Of a stretch of 64,000 nt of DNA, positions 11,341 to 23,030 are shown in pieces (the first letter of the stretch is position 1; each line of letters begins with the position of its first letter). Position numbers and translations under genes: made by a program. The stretch is from contig NC_059074.1 of assembly GCF_020497125.1 (NCBI RefSeq), positions 196,178,915 through 196,242,914 on the forward strand. The letters run 5' to 3'. The notes beneath the pieces were generated by a model that was given only the letters and a program-made list of their open reading frames with translations, ran no database searches and was not told where the DNA came from. Source of the stretch: Mauremys mutica (Eukaryota; Chordata; Testudines; Geoemydidae).

Positions 11341-12850
11341 TAGGGCTGTCAATTAATTTCAGTTAAGACCTGTGATTTAACTGAAAACAAAATTAACATG
11401 TTCATTTTGTAAAAATGGCATTAATCGCATACCTCTGGGCGGCGAGGGAGGAATCGGCTGCAGAGTGACCTGACAAGTGTCTGGCAAGGCATAGTGACCC
11501 AATCCGCCACCAGAGGGTGGGAAGAAGAGAGGAAGTGGAAGTGGCTCTCATCCCGACTGGCACAGAGGTAGGGATCCTGACCCCATCATGCCCCATTGCC
11601 CCCAGCCAGCCCCTCACTCCAGGTATTGACACCTCCCCCTGTGTGCTGTGCTCCATTGCCCTTAGCTGGCCCCTCATTCCAGGGACTGCCCCCTGCCCCC
11701 ACACCATGCCTCATTGCTCCCAGCCAGCCCCTCACTCAAGGGACTTCCCCCTCCATCCCCTACACTGTGCCCATTACCCCTGACTGGCCCCTCGCTCTGG
11801 GGACCGACCCCCTCCCCCGCACCAAAAATCACAGGTAGTAGTTTTACTAGTTTTCATAGCTTATTGTGGTTATGCTAAAAATTTTACATATACAGAAGTC
11901 AGGAAGTTAAAAGTAAGGGTTTTCATAGCAGCTGTGATGCCCTTTATGTTTATGTAATATTACCACCATATCAAATGGTCAAAGAAAAAGCAAATATAGT
12001 AAAACAATCCAAGAATACAGACTGAGTAAAAAGTGAAAAGCATGGATGACAGTGGCACGTAATCAAACTATTTGTCTAGTCTAGGTTTGCTCAGATGACT
12101 CCATGTGATGACTCCAGTAGAATTATATTGTAGTTATAGTTCATAATTCAGTTCTTCTGTTCTTAATATGCCATGCCTCCAGGGACTTTTTCTTTTGTCA
12201 GAGAGAACTGCCCTTGCAAGGGAATGGACTAAATGACCAAACAGGGGGCCCTTTATATTTTATGTTGTTCTGACTGTAAGTGTATTTGATACCATATCTT
12301 TGCTGGATTAACAGATTTTAAAGTAGAAGGATAATTTACCAGTTTTCTCCTTATAATACTTGAGTCACACTTAATTTCTTTAGAGACGCAAGACATTTCT
12401 GATGAGATAGTTCACAATTAATCTCAATATCTTCCAAACTAGAGATTTTTCTCATCCCAGAGAAGACATAACACATTTGAAACAGTTTTCCTATATGCAT
12501 CTTATAATCGTGGCAGTATATGAACTAAATTCACCACAGGAAATATATAATTTTATATTAAACACTTTAAATGATGAATTGTGATATGCTGTACATTAGC
12601 AAAGAAATCTGCAATTTATACACTACATTTATTACCATATATCAAATATTGGCTTCTCAATTTATAGAACTTCAAGGGCCCGCTCATCTGAAGGGATTTC
12701 ACCTACCTCAGTAAAAGAAGTTTAACAGGAGTTAAAAGGAGTTTAATCACACTGTTTAACAGTGCAATGAAAACTGATGAATCTCAACTAATTTTTTTAA
12801 TCTCGCCATTAATTGGGATTCTTTTTTTTTTAAATTGCTTGACAGCCCCA
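11341..12850. mobile_element. hAT transposon, internally deleted and rearranged (1.5 kb)
   Basis: The left end TAGGGCTGTCAATTAATTTC and the complement of the right end, TGGGGCTGTCAAGCAATTTA, form the terminal repeats, with subterminal AATTAATC/GATTAAAT motifs on both sides (ATTAATCGC at about 11412, AATCTCGCCATTAAT near 12800). Flanks GTGTCTAT (11333-11340) and ATGTTTAT (12851-12858) agree in 6 of 8 bases, both differences transitions. No transposase is left. The body contains a short GC-rich tandem repeat (11589-11825) and a SINE/CR1-tail-like fragment near 12215-12275. Confidence 0.75.
11589..11825. repeat. Tandem repeat of about 60 bp, four degenerate copies
   Basis: Each unit begins GC-CCATTGCCCCCAGCCAGC, continues CCCTCACTCCAGG, and ends in a CCCCC-rich stretch. 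It lies inside the hAT derivative at 11341-12850 and is absent from its AT-rich termini, so it is an internal expansion. The small open frames here on both strands are repeat artefacts. Confidence 0.75.
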
Positions 12851-12858
12851 ATGTTTAT

Positions 12859-14844
12859 ATCTCAAAAAATCACCAAAACTGACCCCAATAGTTACCCTTG
12901 TATACAGTCTCAGCAGAGGCTCCAAGGAATTTGCTTTTTATAGAGAAATATTATCTAATGTAGATGCCATCTCCCCCTCAAACCATAAAACTAGTTGTCC
13001 ATTAACCAATGGTAAAAAGCAAACAAAACCCTTCCAAAGCATCAGCTGCAAGATTACAGAACCATTGCTCTGTGTAAACGGAGAGAAATGATTCAACTAT
13101 CAGGATAAAATATACTGCAGTGCAAGCTGAACAAACAATTAAAAAATACTATCAATTATAAAAATATTAAATTTCCCATGCTTCATGCTGTGCTGCTCAG
13201 TCACCTAAAAGCCATTTGTTATGAAAAGAACAAAATAAATAGCTATTTAACAATAGAGTCAATATGTTCCAATCAAACTACAGCACTTAAACAACCTAAT
13301 ACAGGAAGAAGGCTTGGTGGGGACAGCTTTCCTTAGTTTACAGGAGACAAATCTCAACCTCTAGAACCCTGGTTCAAATTCAGCTTAGATCAGAAGCTAC
13401 TAAACATAATTACCATCTTACAACCAATAGGTGGCCTACATGAAAAGTGTTGGGGTGGTCTCAGTCCAGTTCCTTGCAGACATGTGTCAGCATCATACAC
13501 AAAAACCTTCCGTAACTGGCACTGATTAATACCGAGACAGTCAGACCAAACTGGGAGGATACCGAGACTCAACTCTATAGTTGTGGTAGGTCACAGACAA
13601 CGAGCAGCAGTTAGTTCCGTTCAAATAAGAGAAGATGCTGGTCACGCAGATTCGAAGTACTGCTGCCCCAGTTCTATGCCTTTGCCCTTGCTCCCCCACA
13701 TTCCTTCACACTCAGTGGTCTGAGTTAAACTACAACTTTGCTTGTCTTTAGGGATGAGGAAGCATTGCATTTTACGTGCACTGCCATGACCCCAGGCCAA
13801 ATAGTTGCTCAGATCTCTGAGCAATCACGAACCTTAGTGAAAATCACGAACCTTAGTGAAAGGCTAAAGCTGGAGCATACCTAAATCTAACAAAATTAAT
13901 TGGATGTTCTTTGCTCTTGTTTCACTCCACCCAGAGCCACAGAACCTCACAGATAAAGGCAGATCACTAGAGTTGGAGTGGAGAGCGGAAGCCGCAGGAG
14001 ACCGGGAATGAGCAGACATCAGGCATAAACATGTGTGAGAGCCAAGGGACCAGACTCACAAGTGGGGAGGGAGCCAGCTGGGCCCCATGTATTATATCTT
14101 GTAAAGCCCAGGACAAACCATTTGTAAGTGTCCACTGCTCATGCAGTTTCCATTAAGAAGCTGTAGGCTCTGCAGCGGATTTGTGCTTTCACACTCTGTA
14201 CCCCAAACTTTTTAGTTTTGCAAATCAGAAGTGACAGATATTTGGCACTAAAGCTTTTCTGAAGAAGGATTTTACAATTTCAAAGTCTGTGGCCAAGAAC
14301 AAAGCTTTCACAGTGCCCTAAATTTTCTTATTTAAAAACACAGATTAATATTACTTTTATAACTCTAACCCAGCCCTGCTTTTCCTGTTGAATGAAAGAT
14401 AGGACTACAGCTTTTTCCTTCTCTCCTTAAAGCAACTGATTTTATATTATACATATTACAGCCACCCAAGAGCCCTCCACATCCAACATTGTTTAATAAA
14501 GTAGCAAAAGTACTCTACATCCTGGACAAACTATGTTGTCTGATCATCATATTTTAGGTAGCAATTTTCACTGATTGAAATCTGGATTGTCCAGGATGCA
14601 AGGTCTTCTATAGATTGGTTTGATTATTCCAGGAAATATTTGGCATGACGCTTTACGTACAGAACTCTTTAAATATCAGTTGTGAAAGATCTTCATAAAA
14701 GGTTTTATCTCCACTGTTAGTGCTAGTGTTGTAAACCTTTCTCAGCAAAGATCGCTGATGTTAATTGTGAAACATACATAATTTTCCAACAAGCTTATAG
14801 TTTGATAACCGCTGACAGGAGTTTAACATTTAGGAACCTATACT
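12859..14844. other. EHBP1: Intronic sequence, nothing recognised
   Basis: AT-rich. One short direct repeat, ATCACGAACCTTAGTGAAA, occurs twice in tandem at about 13825-13862. No gene or family is recognised. Confidence 0.5.
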
Positions 14845-14965
14845 AGAAAAACACGTGCATATGCTTAACTTTAAATTCACAAACAGTCACAGTGAAATCA
14901 ATGGGACTATTTGCATGCTTAAAGTTAAGCATGTGAGCAAGTATCTGTATGACTGAGTAAGATTT
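14845..14965. repeat. Palindromic dispersed repeat (GCTTAACTTTAA / TTAAAGTTAAGC arms)
   Basis: The arms CATATGCTTAACTTTAAATT and GCATGCTTAAAGTTAAGCAT lie on either side of AAATCAATGGGACTATTT. The same 'caatggga' palindromic layout recurs as fragments at 18632-18700, 23530-23600, 31203-31352, 35451-35509 and 46890-46926. I recognise it as an old family common in turtles, crocodiles and birds but cannot name it. Confidence 0.5.
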
Positions 14966-15805
14966 TTAAACAAAGCAGAGAAAAATATAACTAATACTTG
15001 TTTATAACGAGGGGGCTCTTTATTTCATCATATACAACAAATCTTTAACAAGTTTTCTGTTCAGTAATGCAATCTTTTCTTTGTACCAAGAAGAAATAAT
15101 TTATATTTATTTTGGCACTTAATGTCATGAAGGGTAGTGGTTCGGGGCTATGGTCGGGGGGGGGGAAGGGCAGGGGTTGGGTTTTCTGTGAAGGGGGTTC
15201 ATTTTTTTTCTTACTGTGTTTGATTTGAGTTGTACTAATTATTACAGCCTGCTAGATTACTCTTGTGAAGCAAGGATAAAAGAGTATAATTAACAAGAGA
15301 AGCAGCAGTGTTAGCACAATAGCAAGCAGATGTACCTATTGAAGGATAAAAATAATTACTTGAGGAGTAAAGTCAAAGTACTTTTGTGATAAGCTTTTTT
15401 TTTTTTGGCCTTTTGTTTGCTTCTGTACTGTGCACACCAGTATGATGTGCTAGGTTTTCATTTAGAATCTCTCCCCCTACTACCTCCTTTCCACATAAGT
15501 CCTGGAATTTTGTCAAGTGTTTTTAATGGTCTCTTTAAAAATGTTCTAAGTTCTGGAAGACCATTAATTTGGGCTGAATATTATTTTTTCCTCATCTTAA
15601 AGATCATTTTTTAAGGGAGAAAAGCTCTCTCAGTATAGTAAGGCCGAAGTCTTTTGCCAGTCAAGGTGCTGTATCACTCACAGTGTGTATCGCCTTCACC
15701 CACAAGACACTACCACTGGCGTATCTTACATTAGACTTTTTCCTTCTGAATACCCCCTTGTCACTACCACCAGTGAAGTTTCACTGGCAATAGCAACCCT
15801 GGGAA

Positions 15806-15978
15806 CACTAGGGTAGACCAGCCATCAGTATTTTAACATGGTTTAAACACACTGCTTAAAATGGTGCCATCTGCTGGTGGCTTTGCTAACATTAACATTC
15901 CCCTAGTAGAGCTACTCTGGCGGTAGAAAAGTCAGAAACTTCAAGGAGAAAATAAAGTCTAGTATAGACAAGACCTGT
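15806..15978. mobile_element. GTCTA-TAGAC type MITE fragment
   Basis: The right end GAAAATAAAGTCTAGTATAG followed by ACAAGACC is nearly the inverse complement of the left end of the next element at 16012, so two copies of one family lie head to head about 40 bp apart. The left limit is uncertain; GGGTAGACCAGCC at about 15811 may belong to a second, truncated element. Confidence 0.45.
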
Positions 15979-16144
15979 GTGGGATAACAAAACTAGCAAG
16001 TTAATGAGGCCTTGTCTATACCAGGCTTTATTTTTCCTTTAGAATTCCTTATTTGTGGAAGCTTCAGTACAGACAAGGTGCTGACATTTGCCAGTATTTT
16101 TAACGACCATGTTGTCTTGACCTCACTATGGGCAGGTTTAGATA

Positions 16145-16483
16145 CTCTTGGTAGTCCATCGATCTGATGATGACAAATCTGTGCAGATCATCTATTGTTG
16201 GTCTCATGGTGTGCCCTCTGATGACTATACAAGCCAGTTCTAGAGGTGCACATTTTACTGCAGATGGTGCATGGGAAGTTCGCGGTCAGTGGATCGTGCG
16301 CTGCTGATGCTCTGTGACATCGTTCACGTGCCTCTTGTAGATGCCGGCAGCGGTCTTCCTCAAAGGCGATGCAGGTATTTCTGACTGTTGCACGCCACTG
16401 TGTTCTGTCGCTGGCGGCGTCCTCAAGGTCCCTAGGATTGATACTGCTGTACTGCAGATTGGCTTTGATGGTGTCCTTGTAAC
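16145..16483 (-). mobile_element. Non-LTR retrotransposon 3' fragment with 13-bp target duplication
   Basis: The insertion is flanked by the perfect direct repeat GCAGGTTTAGATA (16132-16144 and 16484-16496). It reads on the minus strand and holds an RT C-terminus and about 40 bp after the stop codon, with no poly-A tail. A long, perfect target duplication and strong 5' truncation are typical of LINE-machinery insertion. Confidence 0.75.
16188..16481 (-). CDS. LINE reverse-transcriptase C-terminus with a C2H2 zinc finger (partial, frame still open)
   Basis: From 16481 to the TGA at 16188 there are 97 codons with no stop. The chain starts YKDTIKANLQYSSINPRDLE, passes DRTQWRATVRN, and ends with CTICSKMCTSRTGLYSHQRA followed by HHETNNR. 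This last part fits C-x2-C-x12-H-x3-H. A WR-containing helix followed by such a C2H2 tail is known from the C-terminal ends of certain animal non-LTR retrotransposon polyproteins; I cannot name the clade. There is no start codon because the copy is 5' truncated. It is not a host gene. Confidence 0.65.
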   Translation of the reverse strand, partial: YKDTIKANLQYSSINPRDLEDAASDRTQWRATVRNTCIAFEEDRCRHLQEARERCHRASAAHDPLTANFPCTICSKMCTSRTGLYSHQRAHHETNNR

Positions 16484-16614
16484 GCAGGTTTAGATAACAC
16501 TCTGGCTAAAACAACAACTGCCTATCAACACTAGTGCTTCCACAATCTCCACTATATACCAGGGGTAGCAACAGTGGAAATTTTAAGGAAAAAAAAAAGT
16601 CTAAAGTAGACAGA

Positions 16615-17656
16615 GACAGATGGAAGTGTGGTTGGCACCCTTCCCTTCTCCACAACCAAATCATCGCTTAAGTAACACACTTGGCCTACAACAGTTTAAA
16701 CCCTAAGATTTCAGTTTGCCCTCAAACCTTGGGTCTCAGGATTTGGTTCCAAGGCTTTCAAACCTATATTTTTGTGGGCTGGCTGCTTTTTTATGTCACA
16801 AACCACTCTTTCAAAGCGGTCATGAAAGGTCACCAGCCAGATGCAACCTATGCTCACCTGCCCCTTGCTAGGATGATTCATAATGGAAAAAATGAATGAT
16901 ATTTTTCTCATCCACCAAAAACTATTGGCCAAGTCCAATTTTGTAGAGCTGCTGTAAACAGCATTTACATCTTAGCAAAAGGCCAAGGTGACCATGGTCA
17001 CTGGACAGGCCACATTGAGAATGCTCAATCAGGGGAAACTAAAGAATAGGGCAGACGATCCCTCAAACTGGTGGTTTATTCTAATAACTAAATTTATCCA
17101 ACGAGTAAAAAAAACAAAAAAACCCAAACAGTTTCTGCAATACTTTACTGGTTAGTAAGAAGCTAAAATATGGCTCCCCTTAAGCAATCCATCCTTTGGC
17201 TCCCACCCGGACAGCCAAGTCTAATACAGTGAGGATTACTTAAAATCTTATTCAACATATATGAAATTCTACTAACCTCAAGAGATCAGACACATTGCCC
17301 ATGAAGTCAATGAATATTTTGAATCTGACCTAAATACACATTTACAGCCAATTCTTAATAACTAAACTAAGATGTATTAAAAAAGAAGACCATTATACAT
17401 ACTGATATGAATAAAGTTCTCAGGTTAGATTCATAGCAGAGATGACGAGCTCCCAATTTGTAAAAGTCCTCCCAGAATCAGTTCAATAGGTTATAGTCCA
17501 ATAGGTAGTCCATGTGCAGTTTGTTCAATTCTTCCACGAGAAATTGCAGGGATAATCCAGGACATACCTGGAGACCTCAGTCTTGTGGCTTGAACTTTCC
17601 CTAACCAAGTTTAAGCAGGAAGGATCAGGCCTGAGACTTATTTATTTTTTTAAATA
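16615..17656. other. EHBP1: Intronic sequence, nothing recognised
   Basis: No gene or repeat family identified. Overlapping 72-75 aa open frames on both strands near 16.7-16.9 kb lack recognisable features. Confidence 0.45.
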
Positions 17657-17658
17657 TA

Positions 17659-17845
17659 CACCTCTACCTCGATATAATGCTGTCCTCGGGAGCCAAAAAA
17701 AGCTTACTGTGTTATAGGTGAAACCGCGTTAAATCGAACTTGCTTTGATCCACCTGAGTGTGCAGCCCCGCCCCCAGAGCACTGCTTTACCGCGTTATAA
17801 CTGAGTTCTTGTTATGTCGGGTCGCGTTATATCGAGGTAGAAGTG
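17659..17845. mobile_element. Tigger/pogo-like MITE, copy 1
   Basis: The ends CACCTCTACCTCGATATAA and, on the complement, CACTTCTACCTCGATATAA are flanked by TA (17657-17658, 17846-17847), the Tc1/mariner-superfamily target. The body carries ACCGCGTTATA-type repeats and a GC-rich centre. Two near-identical copies lie at 21536 and 34265. Confidence 0.85.
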
Positions 17846-18443
17846 TAGTTCCCAAGCAGGCTGAGAAGCCTCTTGTCACAGCAGGACCTCCTCCCCAGGA
17901 AGAATAGGTAATATACATTGTTACTTTGAAGTAAATCTCTATTTCCTAGGCATACATTGATTACTAGTCGCATTGATTAGCATAAGGGAATTAATCAGAC
18001 AGTTCATAGGTAGTTTACTAAAGAGAAATAAAGACAATGATATTATTACACCTCAAGTTTCATCCAAATGTTAATATCCCTTTTGATCTCTGAATCAACA
18101 GAACATAGAAATGAAACCTTACAGACAGGAACTAAAGTTTAGCATATACAAGCTAATTAGATCACATTGTTAAACTTCTTATAAGACAGAGGTAAACACA
18201 GACAAATACAATTAGTCTATCATTTGAGTCTCTAACAACACAGGCATAAATTTTAAAGAATTTAGTCTACTTAATATGGCTTTGATAACCATCTACAAGG
18301 AATGGACCTGTTTACTATTTCAATACTTTTCTACTTTTCCTTAAAGGTTGATTTTGGGCCACTTAGCCTGCTTATCGCTTAACCCTTGCTGGTTCAGTGT
18401 TGCAGCATATACATAGCAAGGTTAAAGAGAGAAAGTCAATTTT

Positions 18444-18445
<2 letters not shown>

Positions 18446-18474
<29 letters not shown>
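18446..18474. repeat. (AAAT)n microsatellite
   Basis: About seven uninterrupted AAAT units. Confidence 0.95.
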
Positions 18475-18478
<4 letters not shown>

Positions 18479-18903
18479 CTTCTGTCTGAAATTGGTTTTT
18501 ACTTCCTATCATTGTAGGTAAGACCAAAGTTTACTATAGCTGAAATATTCTCTCTCTTTCAGGTTCCTCCCCCTCCCTTTTACATTTGATAGATCTTTGT
18601 GTCTAGCTCCTTTCTCCTATATAGTTACGGTCTGATTATGCTCCCATTGAAGTCAATAGCAATATTCTTACTGCTGGGAAGACAATGGCAGCAGGAGTAA
18701 TACCTTATTAATATCCATACCACTGTAACACCCAAAGGCCTTGGAGTTGTTTGAACAGGAAACTAAACAAAAACTTAATAGGAGACAGTGCCTTCCCCAA
18801 AATGCTTGCATCCAAATTTAGAGAAAATGCAAACAGGTGTGCGTGGCAGCCAACAGAGAAGAACAGAAAGATCACAAGGTTGCATAGATCAGTTATGTGC
18901 ACA

Positions 18904-19110
18904 TAGATGGTGGGTGGAGCCCCCCTTAGGAGAGGCTAGCCACCAGCTCCGCCCCTTCCGCCCGCACCCCTCCTCCCCCTCACCCCGAGCCTCAAGACCC
19001 TCTGCCCCACCCCCACAGCTGGAGCCACGAGCCAGCCCTCCCTCCCCCCTCCCAGAGGAGTCCTGAGTGCTCCCCACCCACTCGGCCAGAGGAGTCCCAG
19101 GCTTTTGATA
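18904..19110. repeat. C-rich low-complexity insert, possibly from a GC-rich hAT derivative
   Basis: A sharply bounded stretch, rich in CCCC runs (CCCCTCCTCCCCCTCACCCC type), lies in AT-rich DNA. It contains an imperfect direct repeat of CCAGAGGAGTCC (about 19051 and 19087). It resembles the internal GC-rich bodies of turtle hAT derivatives, but no ends were found. Overlapping open frames on both strands are composition artefacts. Confidence 0.4.
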
Positions 19111-20034
19111 TGCCCCATTCAGGTTCCGGGGCAGCTGAGGAGATGGTATTTGAGATGAACCCAGGAAGCTGAACAACATATACTGCCTCCTCAGCCTCCC
19201 TGGAACCTGCATGGACCATAATAAAGCAAAAACTTTCCCCACAACCAGGGGTCCAGTGGCAGTGGCAGTGCCTGGCCTATTATACCTGCTGGCCATGTGT
19301 GCTCTGCCTCCTTCCCTCCAACTGAAGATATTTTAACTTATTTTTTTTAAATGACTAGATTTCAAGCTGACTGCACCCTTCTAAATCATGCTGATCTCTT
19401 CATGATGGGAAGTGATAAAGATCTTTAAAATGTCTCAGAACTATAATGTTCAGCATTTTGTAACTTTACAGAAACATGAAAAAGATAAAAATTGGTTTAC
19501 ATTGGCACATCTGAGTGTTTTGGTTTGGTGAAGAGGGGCGTTTTACCTCCCAGACTAATGATCCCTCGTACCACCCCCACACGCACTAAAAGATTACATC
19601 AAAGACACCATGGCAAGAATGGATGGGACTAGTCAGCCAGTGCAACTCTTCAGTTGATGTTCATGAGCAACACAATTGCAACCTTTCTAGTTTTAGACCA
19701 CAAGGTGTGACATCTATGATCTTTTTCTATACTTACTTTTTTTTAAACCAAACTCATGGCCCCTTTGAGTGGGAGGCATGGCACATGCTTCTCTCAACCC
19801 CACCCAACCTGTAACACTGAGCAGTATCAGAAGAGCTGCTGAGAACACCCATTAGGAAGGGAGACGCCACTCCAACAGACATGACAGCTGTGGGGCCATG
19901 GGAGAAAGGAGAGTAGAAAATTCTCTCCCACTCCTTCCAGTGCTAACAGCCCGAAGGAGAGTTCCCTCATGCTACAGTTCCCATCAGGGTGATACAAAGG
20001 GTGTGATTTGGTTGGACAAACAAGTATGGATTTA

Positions 20035-20158
20035 TAGGGTGACCAGATGTCCTGTTTTTAAAGGGAAAGTCCCATTTTTTTGAACTTTTTCTTATATAAG
20101 CGCCAGTTACCCCCCCACCCGCGTCCTGGTTTTTCACAGTGGCTACCTGGTAACCCTA
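20035..20158. mobile_element. TAGGGTGACCAGA MITE, copy 1 (124 bp)
   Basis: It begins TAGGGTGACCAGATGTCC and ends CTACCTGGTAACCCTA. The middle has CTTTTTCTTATATAAGCGCC, then a CCCCCCACCC tract. The hexamer GATTTA lies at both borders as a likely target duplication. The family matches 24723-24846. Confidence 0.8.
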
Positions 20159-20159
20159 G

Positions 20160-21465
20160 ATTTACTATACTTTTTACCCACCTCAGATGATGATTCTAAA
20201 TTCTGAATAAAAACCTCTCCCTTCTCTGCCTCTCATTAGAGGCCTCTACACCATTTCTAGCAGACCCAAGACGAGACCAGGATTTTTCAGAGAACTGAAT
20301 TTTAATTTTTTTGTCTATATATCTACATCTAAGTAGAGTTGATATTTGAACACTACCTCTATCAGAGTTTCTGCATCAAGGTCATGTTTTGTTTTGTTTT
20401 TATTAGAAGAAAGTTTGGCTTGACCTTGTTTGGTTTAAAAAAGGAACAAAGTGAGGCACTCATTATTTTATAGGTACCATCCGACTTAGTGGATCTGTAC
20501 TTAGTTTATCGGTGGCTTGGTGTGGAATGTGTATCATGTACTGCTGCTGATTTAGTAAAAATAATAATAATAATAATAATAATAGTAATAAAAATTAAGT
20601 TTGCAGAATGAGTTGAATTAAACGAGCTGAATCCATCCATTAGTCAGGATAGGAAATAAGGACAGTCTCAGCTGTTTTCTTTTTTTTTTTTTTTTTAAAT
20701 AGAGCTATTGCAGCATAAGATCTTGAGCAAAACAAACTTGACAGTACTATCTAGCAAAGTCGTGTGTTAAATTCTTGTAGATGGGATTTTATATTATAAC
20801 GTATAGAAATTGAACTTCGCCTTCAAATATTATTTTTCTAAATGTCATGTTTGCACTAAAGTTGTCAGGAGACATAGTACACAGACTAATAAATAGATCT
20901 GAAACCTATCACGATTAGAGTTTACCAATAGGACCAGTTGCCCTACGCTTTGCATATGTACGTAGAAACCTTCCCTACATTTTAACAGTAATTAATTAGA
21001 ATTTTTAAATGAGCTTATTTTTTTAAGCAAATTTAGTGCCCATAACGTGAACAGCACTTGCAGTGACTAGCCACGCTGCAGGCCCGTATTGCGCAAACTT
21101 GCTTACAAAACCTGACAACAGAATTCAGTCCTGACCTGCAGCAACCTCGCTATTCCAATCCTAGTTCTCTGTTTACTAGAGATGGCTGATCGCAAAGTGA
21201 ACAAAATGGAGACTACTAAAAAACCCAATGTACTTTCACTTTAGACACACTCCAGGATTTGAAACCAGGTTTCACAAGGTGAAAGGCTAGTTCACTAACC
21301 CACTGTGTCACCTAGTCTCCAGCAAGTGGACTTTTACACGACTAGCCTTACCATCACACTTGGTGAGCCCACATTCTCTCGCTCTCTAGTCACAAACCTT
21401 CATATTCACTGCAACACAAAACAATCAAACATGAACTCATGAGAGGCAACAAAGTTATTGCCCTT
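20160..21465. other. EHBP1: AT-rich intronic sequence with an (AAT)n microsatellite
   Basis: About ten AAT units occupy 20557-20592 and a T tract lies at 20680-20697. Around 21250-21325 there is a tRNA/MIR-like string (CACTAACCCACTGTGTCACC), too weak to call. No exon seen. Confidence 0.5.
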
Positions 21466-21470
21466 GTTCT

Positions 21471-21921
21471 TAGTAGCCTGGAACTCCTGAGTTCTAATTC
21501 AAGCACTGACTCATGATGAGGCCTTCAGCAAGTTACACCTCTACCTCAATATAACGCTGTCCTTGGGAGCCAAAAAATCTTACCGCGTTATAGGTGAAAC
21601 CGTGTTATATTGAACTTGCTTTGATCCACCGGAGTGCGCAGCCCCGCCCCCCCGGAGCACTGCTTTACCGCTTTATATCCAAATTCATGTTATATCGGGT
21701 GGCGTTGTATCGAGGTAGTGGTGTATTTAGGGCTTGTAATGAGTGAGATGTTGTGCCCTCAACTCCCTTTGACTTATATTGGGCTCTTATCTTCTCCATG
21801 TCTCGGTTTACCTACGTGTGAACTGAAGATAATACTTCCCTACCTGTGCCGTAAGGATCGGGAATGTTATCAAGTATATTAAAAATGAAAAGTGATATAG
21901 AAATGCTAAGCAGTGCTATCA
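21471..21921 (+). repeat. MIR-like CORE-SINE, split by a Tigger-like MITE
   Basis: The left part (21471-21533) resembles the MIR core region (GAGTTCTAATTCAAGCACTG, then CTTCAGCAAGTTA). The right part (after 21725) continues with TGTCTCGGTTTACCTACGTG, AAGATAATACTTCCCTACCT and the tail AGTGATATAGAAATGCTAAG. The order and spacing match MIR with its LINE-derived tail, interrupted by the element at 21536-21723. MIR-type SINEs are ancient in amniotes. Confidence 0.6.
21536..21723. mobile_element. Tigger/pogo-like MITE, copy 2 (inside a MIR)
   Basis: Ends CACCTCTACCTCAATATAA and, on the complement, CACCACTACCTCGATACAA, flanked by TA at 21534-21535 and 21724-21725. The centre matches copy 1 (GTTATAGGTGAAACCG). 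Confidence 0.85.
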
Positions 21922-22823
21922 TAAAACATGAAAAAAGGGAGAAGTAAAAGAATATCCAGTGTAAAACTGACTCAAGTTTGTTCCCTGTAATTTAACTTTA
22001 GCAAGCAAAATTAAACACCCCATATTAAATAATGCATTTGCATACAAAGAAAATGAAAGGGTACCCCTGGCACCACACCTATAATTTTATCAGACACTGT
22101 TACAGAACAGAGACTTTTGTTCCATTTTGCAACAAGGTTTGTTTTGGTTTTTTTTAAATGCAGGAAAGTAAAACGTTTATAAAAAAAGAGCAACTATAAA
22201 TATTTAGGAAAAAGCCACTTTTGTTCCTCAGCATGGAAACCACCAAAATAAACGATCCTTTCTGCTGTTTCTATATAACAAGAGAGAAGGGCATATACTG
22301 TGACCTGGCCAGAGTCTGAGAAAGTTTGATTTTTCAGCTCTAGGATCTTCATCCTCTAAATCTTTCTAACAGTTATCCGACCTAAGCTTCTCAAAGTGGA
22401 TCCCTTATCCTAACATGTTTATCTTCATGTGTCGCATGTAATTAGGGAATGGCCGCAGGGATATCTTAGAGAAGAAAAACGAAGCAAGCATCCGTAACCT
22501 ATTTATTGTTTGAATGACTTTCATGCTCATGAAAAAGGTGTCAGCTTGAAAGTCCTGGAGAATTAAATCTGGATGCACAGACTAGATGCAGTAATGCAAG
22601 ACTCCATGAGAGACAACATGCTTAAGCTGTGACCTAGAGGGACCAAACTTTATGAGCAAAAGAGCAATAACGGTTTCCATGCCTATTCAGTTCTTGGCTT
22701 CTCTGACACTGAGCCAACAAAGCTGTCAAATGAGGTGGTGATGATGGCGGCTTTATTTACTAGAAAACTAAACTTACACCACCAGCTCATTTGAAATAGG
22801 CCAGAGTCTAAAACATTATCTAA

Positions 22824-23030
22824 GGAGGAGGGATAGCTCAGTGGTTTGAGCATTGGCCTGCTAAACCCAGGGTTGTGAGCTCAATCATTGAGGGGGCCAC
22901 TTAGGGATCGGGGGCAAATATTAGTACTTGGTCCTGCTAGTGAAGGCAGGGGGCTGAACTCGATGACCTTTCAATGTCCCTTCCAGTTCTAGGAGATGGG
23001 TATATCTCCTATTAATTATTATATATTATA
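22824..23030 (+). repeat. tRNA-derived SINE of the tortoise (Cry) type, copy 1
   Basis: The pol III A box TAGCTCAGTGG is at 22834-22844 and the B box-like GGTTGTGAGCTCAATCA at 22871-22887. After the tRNA-like head come GGGGCCACTTAGGGATC and a LINE-shared tail GGGGGCTGAACTCGATGACC, ending TAGGAGATGGGTATATCTCC. This is the classic cryptodiran turtle SINE, moved by LINE enzymes. It is not a tRNA gene. Confidence 0.92.

Larger units (their letters stand above)
16012..16613. mobile_element. MITE interrupted by a LINE insertion
   Basis: The left end GCCTTGTCTATACCAGGC followed by TTTATTTTTCC is matched by the complement of the right end (CTCTGTCTACTTTAGACT, then TTTTTTTTTTCC). Without the 339-bp insertion and one copy of its duplication, the element would be about 250 bp. 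It is the older of the two insertions. Confidence 0.6.

Noticed and set aside
22834..22888. A tRNA gene
   Set aside because: A and B boxes are present, but the sequence continues into a SINE body and LINE-type tail, and the cloverleaf does not close. The same applies at 47462-47515.
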